The notes: generated by a model from the sequence alone, not told the origin. Shown: positions 9,539 to 18,262, counted from the stretch's first letter. The stretch is DNA of 64,000 bases from Anaerocolumna sedimenticola (GCF_009931695.1 NZ_CP048000.1:2435501-2499500), one strand, 5' to 3'. Made by a program: numbers and translations.

Positions 9539-9893
9539 AATATTCTTCCAGGACTATTCAGTTAAGCGGTCCTTACGAACCAACGCATATATGCGTCAGG
9601 TACACAAAACATGCATAAATCGCATATTATGGTACTATTTGCTCGAAATTTAGCGATTCTATCGGGCGGCTGAATAGTTTAATCTTCTTTCATGTAGTAA
9701 TTATTTACATTTTATCAATATTTCTGGAAAATTGCAACAATATCTGGAATTGAGAAATGCTGATTTTATAATAACTTTACAACTTAAATGAAAATTTTAG
9801 TTGAAAAAGAATTCCATAACAGGTATACTTGTAGCGTTAGATTAAACATAATGGTAAGCAGTAACTTATTATGGAATTAGAACGGAGAAATTT
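9539..9893. other. intergenic region upstream of tgt with inverted-repeat element
   Basis: 355 bp. ACTATTCAG (9553-9561) is repeated inverted as CTGAATAGT (9670-9678). Between them lies the perfect 14-bp palindrome ACGCATATATGCGT (9583-9596). The tgt promoter occupies 9801-9829. No coding sequence was seen. Confidence 0.5.
9801..9829 (+). promoter_or_regulatory. promoter of tgt-yajC
   Basis: TTGAAA (9801-9806), a 17-bp spacer and TATACT (9824-9829), about 65 bp before the tgt start. Confidence 0.75.
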
Positions 9894-11027
9894 ATGTATA
9901 GGTTAATATGCAGAGACGGTAATGCAAAGCGAGGAGAGTTTACTACCGTCCATGGCACGATTCAGACACCTGTGTTTATGAATGTGGGTACTGCGGCAGC
10001 GATAAAAGGTGCGGTATCTACTATGGATTTGCAGGGGATAAAGACTCAGGTAGAGCTATCCAATACCTATCATTTACATGTAAGGCCGGGTGACCAGGTA
10101 ATTAAGAAACTGGGAGGTCTTCATAAGTTTATGGTATGGGACAAACCTATTTTAACGGATTCAGGCGGTTTTCAAGTCTTTTCTCTGGCAGGGCTTCGAA
10201 AGATAAAAGAAGAAGGTGTGTATTTTAATTCCCATGTAGATGGCCGCAAGATTTTTATGGGTCCGGAAGAGAGTATGCAGATACAATCCAATCTTGCCTC
10301 TACAATTGCCATGGCTTTTGATGAATGTCCGCCACATCCGGCAACCAGGGAATATATGCAGAATTCGGTAGACAGAACCACAAGATGGCTTAAGCGTTGT
10401 AAAGATGAGATGGCAAGGCTTAATTCCCTTGAAGATACTATTAACAGGAAGCAGATGTTATTTGGAATTAATCAGGGCGGTACGTTTGAAGATATTCGTA
10501 TTGAGCATGCCAAGAGGATTGCCGAGATGGATTTAGACGGTTATGCTTTGGGAGGTCTGGCAGTCGGAGAGTCCCATGAGGAGATGTACCGTATTATAGA
10601 AGAAACGGTTCCTTATCTTCCATTGGAAAAGCCAACTTATTTAATGGGTGTGGGAACACCGGAAAACATTTTGGAATCGGTGGAACGAGGGGTGGATTTT
10701 TTTGATTGTGTATATCCTGCACGAAACGGCCGTCACGGTAATGCGTATACCAACCATGGAAAAATGAATCTGCTGAATGCCAAATATGAACTGGACAGCC
10801 GAGCCATAGAAGAGGGTTGTGATTGTCCGACCTGCAGACATTACAGCAGAGCATATATCAGGCATTTATTGAAAGCAAAAGAAATGCTGGGTTTAAGGCT
10901 TTTAGTTACGCATAATCTCTATTTTTATAATAATATGATGGAAGAGATTAGAGGTGCGATTGAACAGCAAAGATATAATGAATATAAAAAAGCTAAGTTA
11001 AAAGGCTTTGCGGAAGGCGAAGCATAA
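9894..11027 (+). CDS. tgt: queuine tRNA-ribosyltransferase
   Basis: 377 residues, the usual length. It exchanges the wobble guanine of GUN-anticodon tRNAs for preQ1 in bacteria. Visible motifs are LTDSGGFQVFSL (substrate-binding and catalytic Asp region), DECPPHP, ALGGLAVGES, and the zinc site CDCPTCRHYSRAYIRHLL followed by His in LLVTHN. The ATG is preceded by CGGAGA. Next gene is yajC 84 bp downstream, the common clostridial order. Confidence 0.97.
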   Translation: MYRLICRDGNAKRGEFTTVHGTIQTPVFMNVGTAAAIKGAVSTMDLQGIKTQVELSNTYHLHVRPGDQVIKKLGGLHKFMVWDKPILTDSGGFQVFSLAGLRKIKEEGVYFNSHVDGRKIFMGPEESMQIQSNLASTIAMAFDECPPHPATREYMQNSVDRTTRWLKRCKDEMARLNSLEDTINRKQMLFGINQGGTFEDIRIEHAKRIAEMDLDGYALGGLAVGESHEEMYRIIEETVPYLPLEKPTYLMGVGTPENILESVERGVDFFDCVYPARNGRHGNAYTNHGKMNLLNAKYELDSRAIEEGCDCPTCRHYSRAYIRHLLKAKEMLGLRLLVTHNLYFYNNMMEEIRGAIEQQRYNEYKKAKLKGFAEGEA

Positions 11028-11111
11028 CATGATAGGAATGAAATGATGTTCCTGATTTAGTAATATGGGTAATCCATAACAATAAATTTATATAATAACA
11101 GGAGGAATTTT

Positions 11112-11444
11112 ATGAATAACCTTATTTTTTTAACGCAAACTGCTACGAATGGAGGAACGTCCTTAATAATGATGGTTTTCTGGATTATAATTATGGGACT
11201 TGCTTTTTACTTTATGGCGATTCGTCCCCAGAAGAAACAGCAGAGAGCAATGGAAGCACTGATTTCTACTCTTGCACCGGGAGATAGTATTCTGACATCC
11301 AGCGGTTTCTATGGTGTAATCATTGATGTTATGGAAGAAGTAATCATTGTAGAGTTCGGAAATAATAAAAATTGCCGTATACCTATGAAAAAATCAGCTG
11401 TTGTTGAAGTTGAAAAGCCAAATACTGCAGAAAAAGAAAAATAA
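11112..11444 (+). CDS. yajC: preprotein translocase subunit YajC
   Basis: 110 residues. A single membrane helix (about 17-38) is followed by the family signature FYFMAIRPQKKQQRA and a small soluble domain with APGDSILTSSGFYG. YajC is an accessory subunit of the SecDF complex. AGGAGG lies 6 nt before the ATG. The secDF genes are not adjacent in this window. Confidence 0.95.
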   Translation: MNNLIFLTQTATNGGTSLIMMVFWIIIMGLAFYFMAIRPQKKQQRAMEALISTLAPGDSILTSSGFYGVIIDVMEEVIIVEFGNNKNCRIPMKKSAVVEVEKPNTAEKEK

Positions 11445-11549
11445 TATAGTAATTAATAATAGTAAAGACGCTGTAAAAACTATTTGAATATAAATAAAAT
11501 AATTCAAAACGACACAATAAAAAAATAATGTAAAAATAATAATATAGTT

Positions 11550-11616
11550 AAGCCTATCCTGATACTTTATTTACCCAAAGGATTCAACCAATAAGGTATG
11601 TATCAGGACAGGCTTT
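11550..11616. terminator. large hairpin terminator between yajC and PHP gene
   Basis: AAGCCTATCCTGATAC (11550-11565) pairs with GTATCAGGACAGGCTT (11600-11615). The single mismatch is A.C on the plus transcript but a tolerated U.G on the minus transcript. T-rich tails flank it on both sides. Confidence 0.75.
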
Positions 11617-11625
11617 TTCTAACGG

Positions 11626-12492
11626 TTAATTTCTGCTCTTTAAACGATCCTCCAGTTTTTCCAGAATGGAATACGGAATTTTTAAATTCCCGCGGCCGGA
11701 ACCCAGACTTATATCTGGTTTATTGGCTCCGTGAAAGTCGGAACCACCTGTAATCACCAGATTATACTTATTAGCTAAATGTATCATACGTCCTTCATCA
11801 AAACCCGTATTAGTGGAATATATAGCTTCGATACCGTCTAGTCCACGATCAGAAAGATAGGAAACCATCTGTTCCACTTCCTCCAACGTATATTTATAGA
11901 GCAGAGGATGTGCTGCAACGGAAAGTCCTCCTGCCGTATGAATCAGATCAATTGCCTCAGCAGGAGATAAATATTCCCTGGGTACATAATATGGAGAGTC
12001 ATCATTTAAGTACCTGGTAAAGGCATCCTGCATGGATTTACAATACCCGTACTTAACCATAAACTTGGCAAAATGCGCTCGGGTTAAGACCGCTTCCCCT
12101 TCTTCCTGGCGTAATTTATCAACGGTTATGTCTATACCCGCAGATCTTAAATTTGCGGTCATCTTTTCGTTTCTTTCATCCCGCTTCAAACGGGCATTTT
12201 CCAGTGCCTGATAAAGGATAGTATTATTTCCATCTACAAACAAACCCAAAATATGAATATCTCTTTTTCTGTAAAACACCGAAAGTTCCGTTCCAGGAAT
12301 AACCTGTATGGGATTTCCGGCTTCTGTTTCTGACAGGGCAGCAGCCTGCGCTTGTTGAATACCGGCCAGGGTGTCGTGATCGGTCAAAGCGATTGCTGCA
12401 AGTTGACTTTTAACCGCCAGATTAACGACTTCAGATGGGGTTAAAGTTCCATCGGAAACATTGGAATGGACATGGAGATCAATATATTTCAT
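11626..12492 (-). CDS. PHP domain metal-dependent phosphoesterase
   Basis: 288 residues. PHP metal-site motifs are DLHVHSNVSDGTLTPSE at the N-terminus, LTDHDTLAG, a central HPLLYK and C-terminal GGSDFHG. The family includes 3',5'-nucleotide phosphatases and the oligoribonuclease-like RNase AM/YciV, so a role in nucleotide or short-RNA turnover is plausible but not shown. RBS GGAAGG lies before the ATG. Monocistronic, convergent with yajC. Confidence 0.9.
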   Translation of the reverse strand: MKYIDLHVHSNVSDGTLTPSEVVNLAVKSQLAAIALTDHDTLAGIQQAQAAALSETEAGNPIQVIPGTELSVFYRKRDIHILGLFVDGNNTILYQALENARLKRDERNEKMTANLRSAGIDITVDKLRQEEGEAVLTRAHFAKFMVKYGYCKSMQDAFTRYLNDDSPYYVPREYLSPAEAIDLIHTAGGLSVAAHPLLYKYTLEEVEQMVSYLSDRGLDGIEAIYSTNTGFDEGRMIHLANKYNLVITGGSDFHGANKPDISLGSGRGNLKIPYSILEKLEDRLKSRN

Positions 12493-12805
12493 GAGTATTC
12501 TTCCTTCCTTTTTTTATCTATTGGATTTGGGTGCCAAAATCCGATTTGCTTGAAGTGAATTTAAGGTTATAGATATAACCTGAGCAGATATGACAAGTAA
12601 ATCCTATAATTAAATAATTTTCATTATTCTTATTATTAATTTATTAAGCTTTATTATTATAGCATTCTTAATGAGAGAAGTCATCTGATTTTCAAACTGC
12701 ATGGTTTCAGAATAATCGGATCTTAAAATTTCAAAAATGCGATATTATAGAATATAAATCAGGCATGGATAATATATTACAGTATAAATAAAGCGGAGGT
12801 TTGGA
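12493..12805. other. intergenic region between PHP and TIGR04086 genes
   Basis: 313 bp of AT-rich sequence between divergent genes. A weak hairpin with arms GGATTT and AAATCC lies around 12522-12541. TATTAT near 12753 could be a -10 box, but no matching -35 is evident. Nothing else was seen. Confidence 0.4.
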
Positions 12806-13180
12806 ATGGACAAAGTATTGCACCGTAATTCAAAGGTTGTAGTTATCTTACGAGATCTTCTGATTTCCTATATGGTAACAGGAATACTGTTGTTATTGCT
12901 GGCATTTTTTATGCTCAAAGCCGATCTTTCAGGCGGAATCCTTAATGGGGGTATTTTACTGACTTATGTCTTATCTTCTTTTGCAGGCGGATTTTTGCTG
13001 GGAAAAAGTGCAGACCAGAAAAGGTTCCTGTGGGGTTTGGGTATGGGAGCATTATATTTTATCATGCTGGTGTTAATTTCTATACTGACGAATTCCGTAA
13101 TGGGAATGGAAGCGAGCAGGGTAATAACCGTTATGGTTATATGTTTATTCAGCGGTATGCTTGGCGGTATGATCAGTTAA
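12806..13180 (+). CDS. TIGR04086 family membrane protein
   Basis: 124 residues with four predicted membrane helices (about 17-39, 44-62, 71-92, 98-120) and glycine-rich turns (SFAGGFLLGKSA, GMLGGMIS). Length, topology and position before scfA fit the TIGR04086 family of clostridial membrane proteins of unknown function. RBS GCGGAGG lies before the ATG. Confidence 0.8.
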   Translation: MDKVLHRNSKVVVILRDLLISYMVTGILLLLLAFFMLKADLSGGILNGGILLTYVLSSFAGGFLLGKSADQKRFLWGLGMGALYFIMLVLISILTNSVMGMEASRVITVMVICLFSGMLGGMIS

Positions 13181-13183
13181 ATC

Positions 13184-13214
13184 GTTACAGTTCAGCCTTG
13201 GGCTGAATTGTAAC
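13184..13214. repeat. hairpin downstream of TIGR04086 gene
   Basis: GTTACAGTTCAGCC (13184-13197) pairs with GGCTGAATTGTAAC (13201-13214), with one G.T wobble and a 3-nt loop. No T run follows, so it may be an mRNA 3' end structure rather than a classical terminator. Confidence 0.55.
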
Positions 13215-13334
13215 AAATGGATACACATGTACATATATCTCGTGTTTTCTGTGACTTTCACTACCCTCCACTCACAAAAAACACCTCGCGGTTCCCCAGG
13301 CTGAACGGTAGCGTTAAATTATAATAAAAAACTC

Positions 13335-13363
13335 TTTTCATATTATTTGGGGTATGGTATAAT
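13335..13363 (+). promoter_or_regulatory. promoter of scfA
   Basis: TTTTCA (13335-13340), a 17-bp spacer and TATAAT (13358-13363) with an extended -10 TG two bases upstream. Confidence 0.65.
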
Positions 13364-13421
13364 ATCAGATGATATTATTGCTATAAATAGGCAATCAGGA
13401 ATAATTGAAGGAGGCTATCTC

Positions 13422-13562
13422 ATGAAACGTATCAAAACATTAAATACAAGAAATTTAAAAGATACCATGAAAAAAGGCGGATGTGGCGAATGCCAGACTT
13501 CCTGCCAGTCAGCTTGTAAAACATCCTGTACTGTAGGAAATCAAAGCTGCGAAAACAAATAA
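13422..13562 (+). CDS. scfA: SCIFF ranthipeptide precursor
   Basis: 46 residues with six cysteines in the C-terminal half (at 21, 24, 28, 32, 36, 43). It begins MKRIKTLNTRNLK and matches the six-cysteines-in-forty-five-residues (SCIFF) precursor, nearly universal in Clostridia. The peptide is the substrate of the adjacent radical SAM enzyme, which forms a Cys-to-Thr thioether. AAGGAGG lies 7 nt before the ATG at 13422; an in-frame ATG at 13347 lies upstream of the promoter -10 and is rejected. The biological role of mature SCIFF is not settled. Confidence 0.96.
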   Translation: MKRIKTLNTRNLKDTMKKGGCGECQTSCQSACKTSCTVGNQSCENK

Positions 13563-13636
13563 TAAAGATACATAATCAGATACATGATGTAAGAAAAAAC
13601 AGGAGCTTTTAAGTTCCGCATTATCCCGTGTATTTT

Positions 13637-13665
13637 ATAAGCAGCGTCTTTCGGCCGCTGCTTAT
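13637..13665 (+). terminator. hairpin between scfA and scfB
   Basis: ATAAGCAGCG (13637-13646) pairs with CGCTGCTTAT (13656-13665), 9-nt loop, followed by TATTTG rather than a long T run. It probably acts as a partial terminator, giving more precursor mRNA than maturase mRNA. Confidence 0.6.
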
Positions 13666-13723
13666 TATTTGTGCGGAGTTTTGCAGTTACCAATTGCTTT
13701 TTTATATAGAAGGGAGAAACACT

Positions 13724-15166
13724 TTGGTTCACCAATATAAGAATAACGGATATAATATTGTATTAGATGTTAACAGCGGAATGGTTCATGTTGTTGATGA
13801 CTTAGCTTATGATATTATAGCCGTATATAATACTATAGATCAAAATAAATCTAAGAAGTTTTCTGATATTAAGAAAGAAGAGGTTATAAATGAAATAATC
13901 CGTAAGTACCATCGTTCGGAATACAGCCGGTTGTTCGGCAGTGAATCGGATGAGGAAGAAGTTAAAACAGCTGTTCTGGAAGCTCTTAATGATATAGAGG
14001 AATTAATTAAGGACGGTGCTCTTTTTACGGAAGATATTTATGAAAATTATATATCCGAATTTAAATCCCGGCAAACAGTTGTAAAAGCGTTATGTTTACA
14101 TATTGCCCATGATTGTAATCTGGCCTGCCGTTATTGCTTTGCGGAGGAAGGGGAATATCAGGGCAGAAGAGCTTTAATGAGTTATGAAGTAGGAAAACAG
14201 GCATTGGATTTTCTGATTCAGAACTCCGGAAACAGAAAAAATCTTGAAGTCGATTTCTTCGGCGGCGAACCGCTTATGAACTTTGACGTAGTAAAACGTT
14301 TAGTTGTTTATGGCAGGGAGCAGGAGAAATTACATAATAAAAAATTCCGTTTTACCTTAACCACCAACGGAATTCTGTTAAATGACGAAATCATGGAATT
14401 TGCAAATCAGGAAATGAGTAATATGGTACTCAGTATTGACGGACGTAAAGAAATAAATGATCGAATGAGGCCTTCAAGGAACGGAAAAGGCAGTTATGAT
14501 GTAATCGTACCAAAGTTTTTAAAATTCGCTGACAGCCGTAAGCAGACGAATTATTATGTGAGAGGAACATTCACTCATAATAATCTGGATTTTGCAGAAG
14601 ATGTTAAACATTTGGCCGAACTGGGATTTAAACAGATTTCCGTAGAACCCGTAGTATCCCTCCCTGAGGAACCTTACGCTATCACAGAAGCCGACATCCC
14701 TAAAATTTTTGAGGAATATGACAAGCTGGCACGATATATGCTGGAGAAGAAAAAGGAAGGAAAGGAATTTAACTTTTTCCATTTCATGATTGATTTATCC
14801 GGCGGTCCCTGTGTTGCAAAACGTTTATCCGGTTGTGGTTCGGGTACGGAGTATCTGGCGGTTACTCCTTGGGGTGATTTATATCCATGCCACCAGTTTG
14901 TCGGTGAGGATAATTACTTGATGGGTAACGTGTATGAAGGCGTGAAAAAAGCAGATTTAAGGGATGAGTTTAAATGCTGTAATGTTTACGCCAAAGATAA
15001 GTGCAAAGAGTGTTTTGCCAGATTTTACTGCAGCGGCGGATGTGCTGCAAATTCCTTTAAGTTTCATGGAAACATTTTGGACACTTACGATATTGGGTGT
15101 GAGCTGCAGAAAAAACGTGTGGAATGTGCAATTATGTTAAAAGCTGCGGAAGCGGAATTAGAATAA
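13724..15166 (+). CDS. scfB: SCIFF radical SAM maturase
   Basis: 480 residues from TTG (13724), chosen because AGGGAG lies 7 nt upstream and homologs begin at (M)VHQYKNNGYNIVLD. The upstream ATG at 13628 falls in the scfA-scfB hairpin region and is rejected. Radical SAM motif HDCNLACRYCFAEEG (Cys-x3-Cys-x2-Cys) sits at about residues 126-140. The C-terminal SPASM/twitch region holds cysteines for auxiliary Fe-S clusters (CHQF, KDKCKECFARFYCSGGCAAN). It installs thioether crosslinks in ScfA. Confidence 0.95.
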   Translation: MVHQYKNNGYNIVLDVNSGMVHVVDDLAYDIIAVYNTIDQNKSKKFSDIKKEEVINEIIRKYHRSEYSRLFGSESDEEEVKTAVLEALNDIEELIKDGALFTEDIYENYISEFKSRQTVVKALCLHIAHDCNLACRYCFAEEGEYQGRRALMSYEVGKQALDFLIQNSGNRKNLEVDFFGGEPLMNFDVVKRLVVYGREQEKLHNKKFRFTLTTNGILLNDEIMEFANQEMSNMVLSIDGRKEINDRMRPSRNGKGSYDVIVPKFLKFADSRKQTNYYVRGTFTHNNLDFAEDVKHLAELGFKQISVEPVVSLPEEPYAITEADIPKIFEEYDKLARYMLEKKKEGKEFNFFHFMIDLSGGPCVAKRLSGCGSGTEYLAVTPWGDLYPCHQFVGEDNYLMGNVYEGVKKADLRDEFKCCNVYAKDKCKECFARFYCSGGCAANSFKFHGNILDTYDIGCELQKKRVECAIMLKAAEAELE

Positions 15167-15180
15167 TAAAGGCAGTAAAA

Positions 15181-15265
15181 GTGAGCAATCATCTGACTTG
15201 CTTAAATGATTGTAAACGCACCGGCGAACGGAAGAAACTCGCACGTTGAGTTTCTTCCGTTATTC
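15181..15265. repeat. GTGAG...GCGAAC intergenic repeat, copy 1, with terminator hairpin
   Basis: Begins GTGAGCAAT and contains a CTTG box, an AACGCAC box and GCGAACGGAAGAAAC; related to copies at 18095-18175 and 29014-29113. Its right half is a 14-bp perfect hairpin (15227-15240 with 15248-15261, 7-nt loop) that can terminate scfB transcripts. Confidence 0.6.
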
Positions 15266-15389
15266 TTTCATATTCTTTATTACATTCTGATAAATGGTTT
15301 GGGTATCGATAGTCATCCCAAGGTATTCATTCAAAACAATAAATTGGACTTCCGTCGCCTAAACCATAGATGGAATATTGGAGGTTACT

Positions 15390-17162
15390 ATGGAAAAATG
15401 GGTATTAAAAAATAAAAAAGCAGATTTTACTGCTATGATGAAGCAATATAAAATAAGCGAAGTAATTGCAAGATTACTGGTTAACCGGAATCATGAAGAA
15501 GCAGAAGATATTAAAGCATTTCTCCATCCGGATATTGGGTATTTACATAATCCCCTGACTATGAAAGATATGGTGAAGGCATGTGACATATTAACGGATA
15601 AAATAAAGCAAGGTAAAAAAATCAGGATTGTTGGGGATTATGATGTTGACGGAGTTGCTTCGACTTATGTTTTATATACGGCACTTAATAACTGTAAAGC
15701 TACAGTAGATTATGAGATTCCGGACAGGGTAAAAGACGGCTACGGTATTAATATGAATATTATTGAGGCTGCCAGCCTGGACGGTATTGATACCATATTA
15801 ACCTGTGATAATGGAATATCTGCTAAGGAGCAGATTGAAAAAGCAAAAGAACTTGGTATGACAGTTATTATTACGGACCATCATGATGTGCCGTTTATGG
15901 AAGAGGGAGACCGAAAAGAATATATCATACCAAAGGGAGATGCAGTGGTAAATCCCAAGCAGCACGATTGCCAGTATCCGTTTAAATGTCTTTGCGGTGC
16001 GGCAGTTGCTTTTAAACTGGTTCAGATCCTTTATGACAGGTTCGGGATTGACAAAAAAGAAACGGATAAATTATTAGAAGTAGTAGCCATCGCTACGGTG
16101 TGTGACGTAATGGATCTGGTGAATGAAAACCGTATTATTGTAAAAAATGGACTGGAATTATTAAAAAAGACAAATAATTTTGGTCTAAAGGCTTTAATGG
16201 AGAAAAATAATATCAACCTGATTAATCTGTCCGCATATCATTTGGGTTATATTATCGGCCCATGTCTAAATGCTTCCGGAAGGCTGGATACGGCCAAAAA
16301 AGGTTTACGGCTGCTGTTATCGGAAACAAAAGAGGAAGCAGACCTCTTGGCAGGGGAACTTAAGCAGTTAAATGATACCCGTAAGGAAATGACAGCCAAA
16401 AGTTTGGAACAGGCAATTAAACTGGTGGAAGATGGCGGTATGGAAGAAGATAAAGTCCTGGTAGTTTATTTAAAAGACTGCCACGAAAGCCTGGCCGGAA
16501 TTATTGCGGGACGTCTGAAAGAAAGATATAATAAACCGGCAATTGTATTGACCGATTCGGAGGCAGCTATAAAAGGTTCCTGCCGTTCCATAGAGCAATA
16601 TAATATATATGAAGAATTAACGAAATGTAAGCATTTATTATTAAAATACGGCGGGCATCCGCTTGCAGCGGGATTATCTTTAGCAGAGACAGAAGTTGAG
16701 CGGTTAAGAAAAACTTTAAATCAGAATACCTTATTAACAACAGAGGATCTAATCCCAAAAATATCAATCGATATTCTCCTTCCGTTAGGTTACTTAAATG
16801 AAGAACTGGTAATGGAATTAGAAAGGATGGAGCCTTTTGGAAAAGGTAATTTAAAACCCGTATTTGCTGAAAAAAACCTGCGTATCAGAAGAGCCAGTAT
16901 CTTTGGTAAAAATTCCAATGTACTGAAACTTCAGGTTGCTAACGAGTATGGACGTGTAATGGATGCTGTCTATTTTGGCGAAGTGGAAGTATTTTTAAAT
17001 AATTTAAGAGAGGGTTACGGCCGGGAAGAAATAGATAAGATGTTCCAGAACAGGGATAATGCAGTAAAATTATCGGTAACCTATTATCCAAGTATTAATG
17101 AATATGGCGGAAATCGTACGGTACAGATAATTATTCAAAATTACCAGATGATATTTCAATAA
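15390..17162 (+). CDS. recJ: single-stranded-DNA-specific exonuclease RecJ
   Basis: 590 residues from the ATG at 15390, where GGAGG lies 5 nt upstream; an ATG at 15378 overlaps that RBS. Phosphoesterase motifs GDYDVDGVAST (about 82), ITDHHDV (DHH, about 160), and DHHA1 motif KYGGHPLAAGLSL (about 420) are all present. The C-terminal OB-fold-like region follows (MEPFGKGNLKPVF). RecJ degrades single-stranded DNA 5'-3' in recombination and mismatch repair. Length is typical. Confidence 0.95.
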   Translation: MEKWVLKNKKADFTAMMKQYKISEVIARLLVNRNHEEAEDIKAFLHPDIGYLHNPLTMKDMVKACDILTDKIKQGKKIRIVGDYDVDGVASTYVLYTALNNCKATVDYEIPDRVKDGYGINMNIIEAASLDGIDTILTCDNGISAKEQIEKAKELGMTVIITDHHDVPFMEEGDRKEYIIPKGDAVVNPKQHDCQYPFKCLCGAAVAFKLVQILYDRFGIDKKETDKLLEVVAIATVCDVMDLVNENRIIVKNGLELLKKTNNFGLKALMEKNNINLINLSAYHLGYIIGPCLNASGRLDTAKKGLRLLLSETKEEADLLAGELKQLNDTRKEMTAKSLEQAIKLVEDGGMEEDKVLVVYLKDCHESLAGIIAGRLKERYNKPAIVLTDSEAAIKGSCRSIEQYNIYEELTKCKHLLLKYGGHPLAAGLSLAETEVERLRKTLNQNTLLTTEDLIPKISIDILLPLGYLNEELVMELERMEPFGKGNLKPVFAEKNLRIRRASIFGKNSNVLKLQVANEYGRVMDAVYFGEVEVFLNNLREGYGREEIDKMFQNRDNAVKLSVTYYPSINEYGGNRTVQIIIQNYQMIFQ

Positions 17163-17242
17163 CTGCAAAAAATAAAAGAGAAAAACTGTAATGAATTTTG
17201 GCTTGAAATTTAAATTATAAGAAATTGCTGATTTGAAATAAT

Positions 17243-17271
17243 TTGATATTTAATTTCGTTAATGTTATAAT
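17243..17271 (+). promoter_or_regulatory. promoter of apt
   Basis: TTGATA (17243-17248), a 17-bp spacer and TATAAT (17266-17271). It places the start near 17278, giving a leader of about 165 nt that contains the structured repeat. Confidence 0.8.
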
Positions 17272-17315
17272 ATATGTTGGGTTTTTTGTGCGCAGAAAGC
17301 ATAGACTATGCGTTG

Positions 17316-17445
17316 GGTTGAAAGAAAAGATAATAAAGAAAGGAATGCCACATAAAAAATCTTTCGACCTGTGAAACTTTGTTTCACATATTATTAGTGG
17401 CAGCAACACATCTGCAGACAGATGTGTTATGCAGAGGGCGTTAAT
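17316..17445 (+). promoter_or_regulatory. structured leader repeat, copy A (apt leader)
   Basis: Helix 1: GGTTGAAAGA (17316-17325) with TCTTTCGACC (17360-17369). Helix 2: TGCCAC (17346-17351, inside the helix 1 loop) with GTGGCA (17397-17402, outside it), so the two interleave as a pseudoknot. Between lies hairpin GTGAAAC-TTT-GTTTCAC (17371-17387). A 3' hairpin AACACATCTG/CAGATGTGTT (17405-17428) ends 6 nt before the RBS of apt. Related copies: 33385-33586 and 48024-48151. No known riboswitch matches by eye. Confidence 0.65.
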
Positions 17446-17970
17446 ATGAAGAAGTTAGAAGAATATGTTAGAAGTATACCTGATTTTCCTGAAAAAGGTA
17501 TTGTATTCAGGGATGTGACAAGTGTATTACAGGATAAAGACAGTTTAAGAATGTCCATCGATCAGATGCAGGCACTTTTAGATGGATTGGACATAGATGT
17601 TATTGTAGGGCCTGAATCAAGAGGTTTTATATTCGGAGTACCGATTGCCTATAATCTAAATAAAGCATTTGTTCCGGTACGCAAAAAGGGAAAACTTCCT
17701 TGTGAAACCATACAGATGGAATATGCCTTGGAGTACGGTACTGCAACGATTGAAATGCATAAGGATGCAATTAAACCAGGTCAGAAGGTAGCAATCGTAG
17801 ACGATTTAATAGCAACCGGCGGTACAATTGAAGCGATAACGAAACTGGTTGAAAGTTTAGGCGGTGAAGTTGTAAAAATTATATTCTTAATCGAATTAGA
17901 AGGACTCCATGGACGTGATAAATTAAAAGGTTATAATGTGGATGCCGTAATAAAATACGAAGGGAAATAA
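17446..17970 (+). CDS. apt: adenine phosphoribosyltransferase
   Basis: 174 residues from the ATG at 17446, with GAGGG 7 nt upstream. The in-frame ATG at 17422 lies in the leader hairpin and would add eight residues foreign to the family. The PRPP-binding motif is VAIVDDLIATGGT (about 113-125), and the flexible-loop region has FVPVRKKGKLP. It salvages adenine to AMP. In many Clostridia apt precedes rel, as here. Confidence 0.95.
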   Translation: MKKLEEYVRSIPDFPEKGIVFRDVTSVLQDKDSLRMSIDQMQALLDGLDIDVIVGPESRGFIFGVPIAYNLNKAFVPVRKKGKLPCETIQMEYALEYGTATIEMHKDAIKPGQKVAIVDDLIATGGTIEAITKLVESLGGEVVKIIFLIELEGLHGRDKLKGYNVDAVIKYEGK

Positions 17971-18054
17971 AAATTTCCGCCATAAAGAATACAATTACTT
18001 ACCTTGATTATAAGAACTTTGTTAAACTTAAATCATATATTTATAATAAATTTT

Positions 18055-18088
18055 GCCATAGGTTAGATGTACTATCATAACCTATGGC
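18055..18088. terminator. terminator of apt
   Basis: GCCATAGGTTA (18055-18065) pairs perfectly with TAACCTATGGC (18078-18088), 12-nt loop, followed by TTTAATTTT. Confidence 0.75.
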
Positions 18089-18094
18089 TTTAAT

Positions 18095-18175
18095 TTTCGC
18101 ACAAACAAAGTGAGAAATAATAAGCTTGCTTGCAGTAATTCGAACGCCCGCGCGAACCGCGTTTCTTCCCGTTTT
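18095..18175. repeat. GTGAG...GCGAAC intergenic repeat, copy 2
   Basis: Shares CAAAGTGAGAA, CTTGCTTGCA and TAATTCGAACGC boxes in the same order and spacing with 29014-29113. Here the left arm of the terminal AAGAAAC/GTTTCTT hairpin is missing. Confidence 0.6.
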
Positions 18176-18262
18176 ATCACGACAAATATATATAATTTTC
18201 GTATACCCATCTGGAAGACAATGACAAAACTCAGCAGGATAAGTCATTATTCAATAAATGAA

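Noticed and set aside
10594..10865. Antisense open frames within tgt
   Set aside because: They lie opposite a highly conserved gene, have no start signals and look like shadows of its codon usage.
17422..17445. In-frame ATG upstream of apt (and the same at 48128 before paaK), adding eight residues MCYA...
   Set aside because: The ATG lies in the right arm of the leader hairpin, has no Shine-Dalgarno, and the extra residues do not belong to either protein family. The identical 24-nt spacing in both genes comes from the shared repeat.
17278..17445. Purine or PRPP riboswitch before apt
   Set aside because: The purine aptamer core sequences are absent and the same element precedes unrelated genes.
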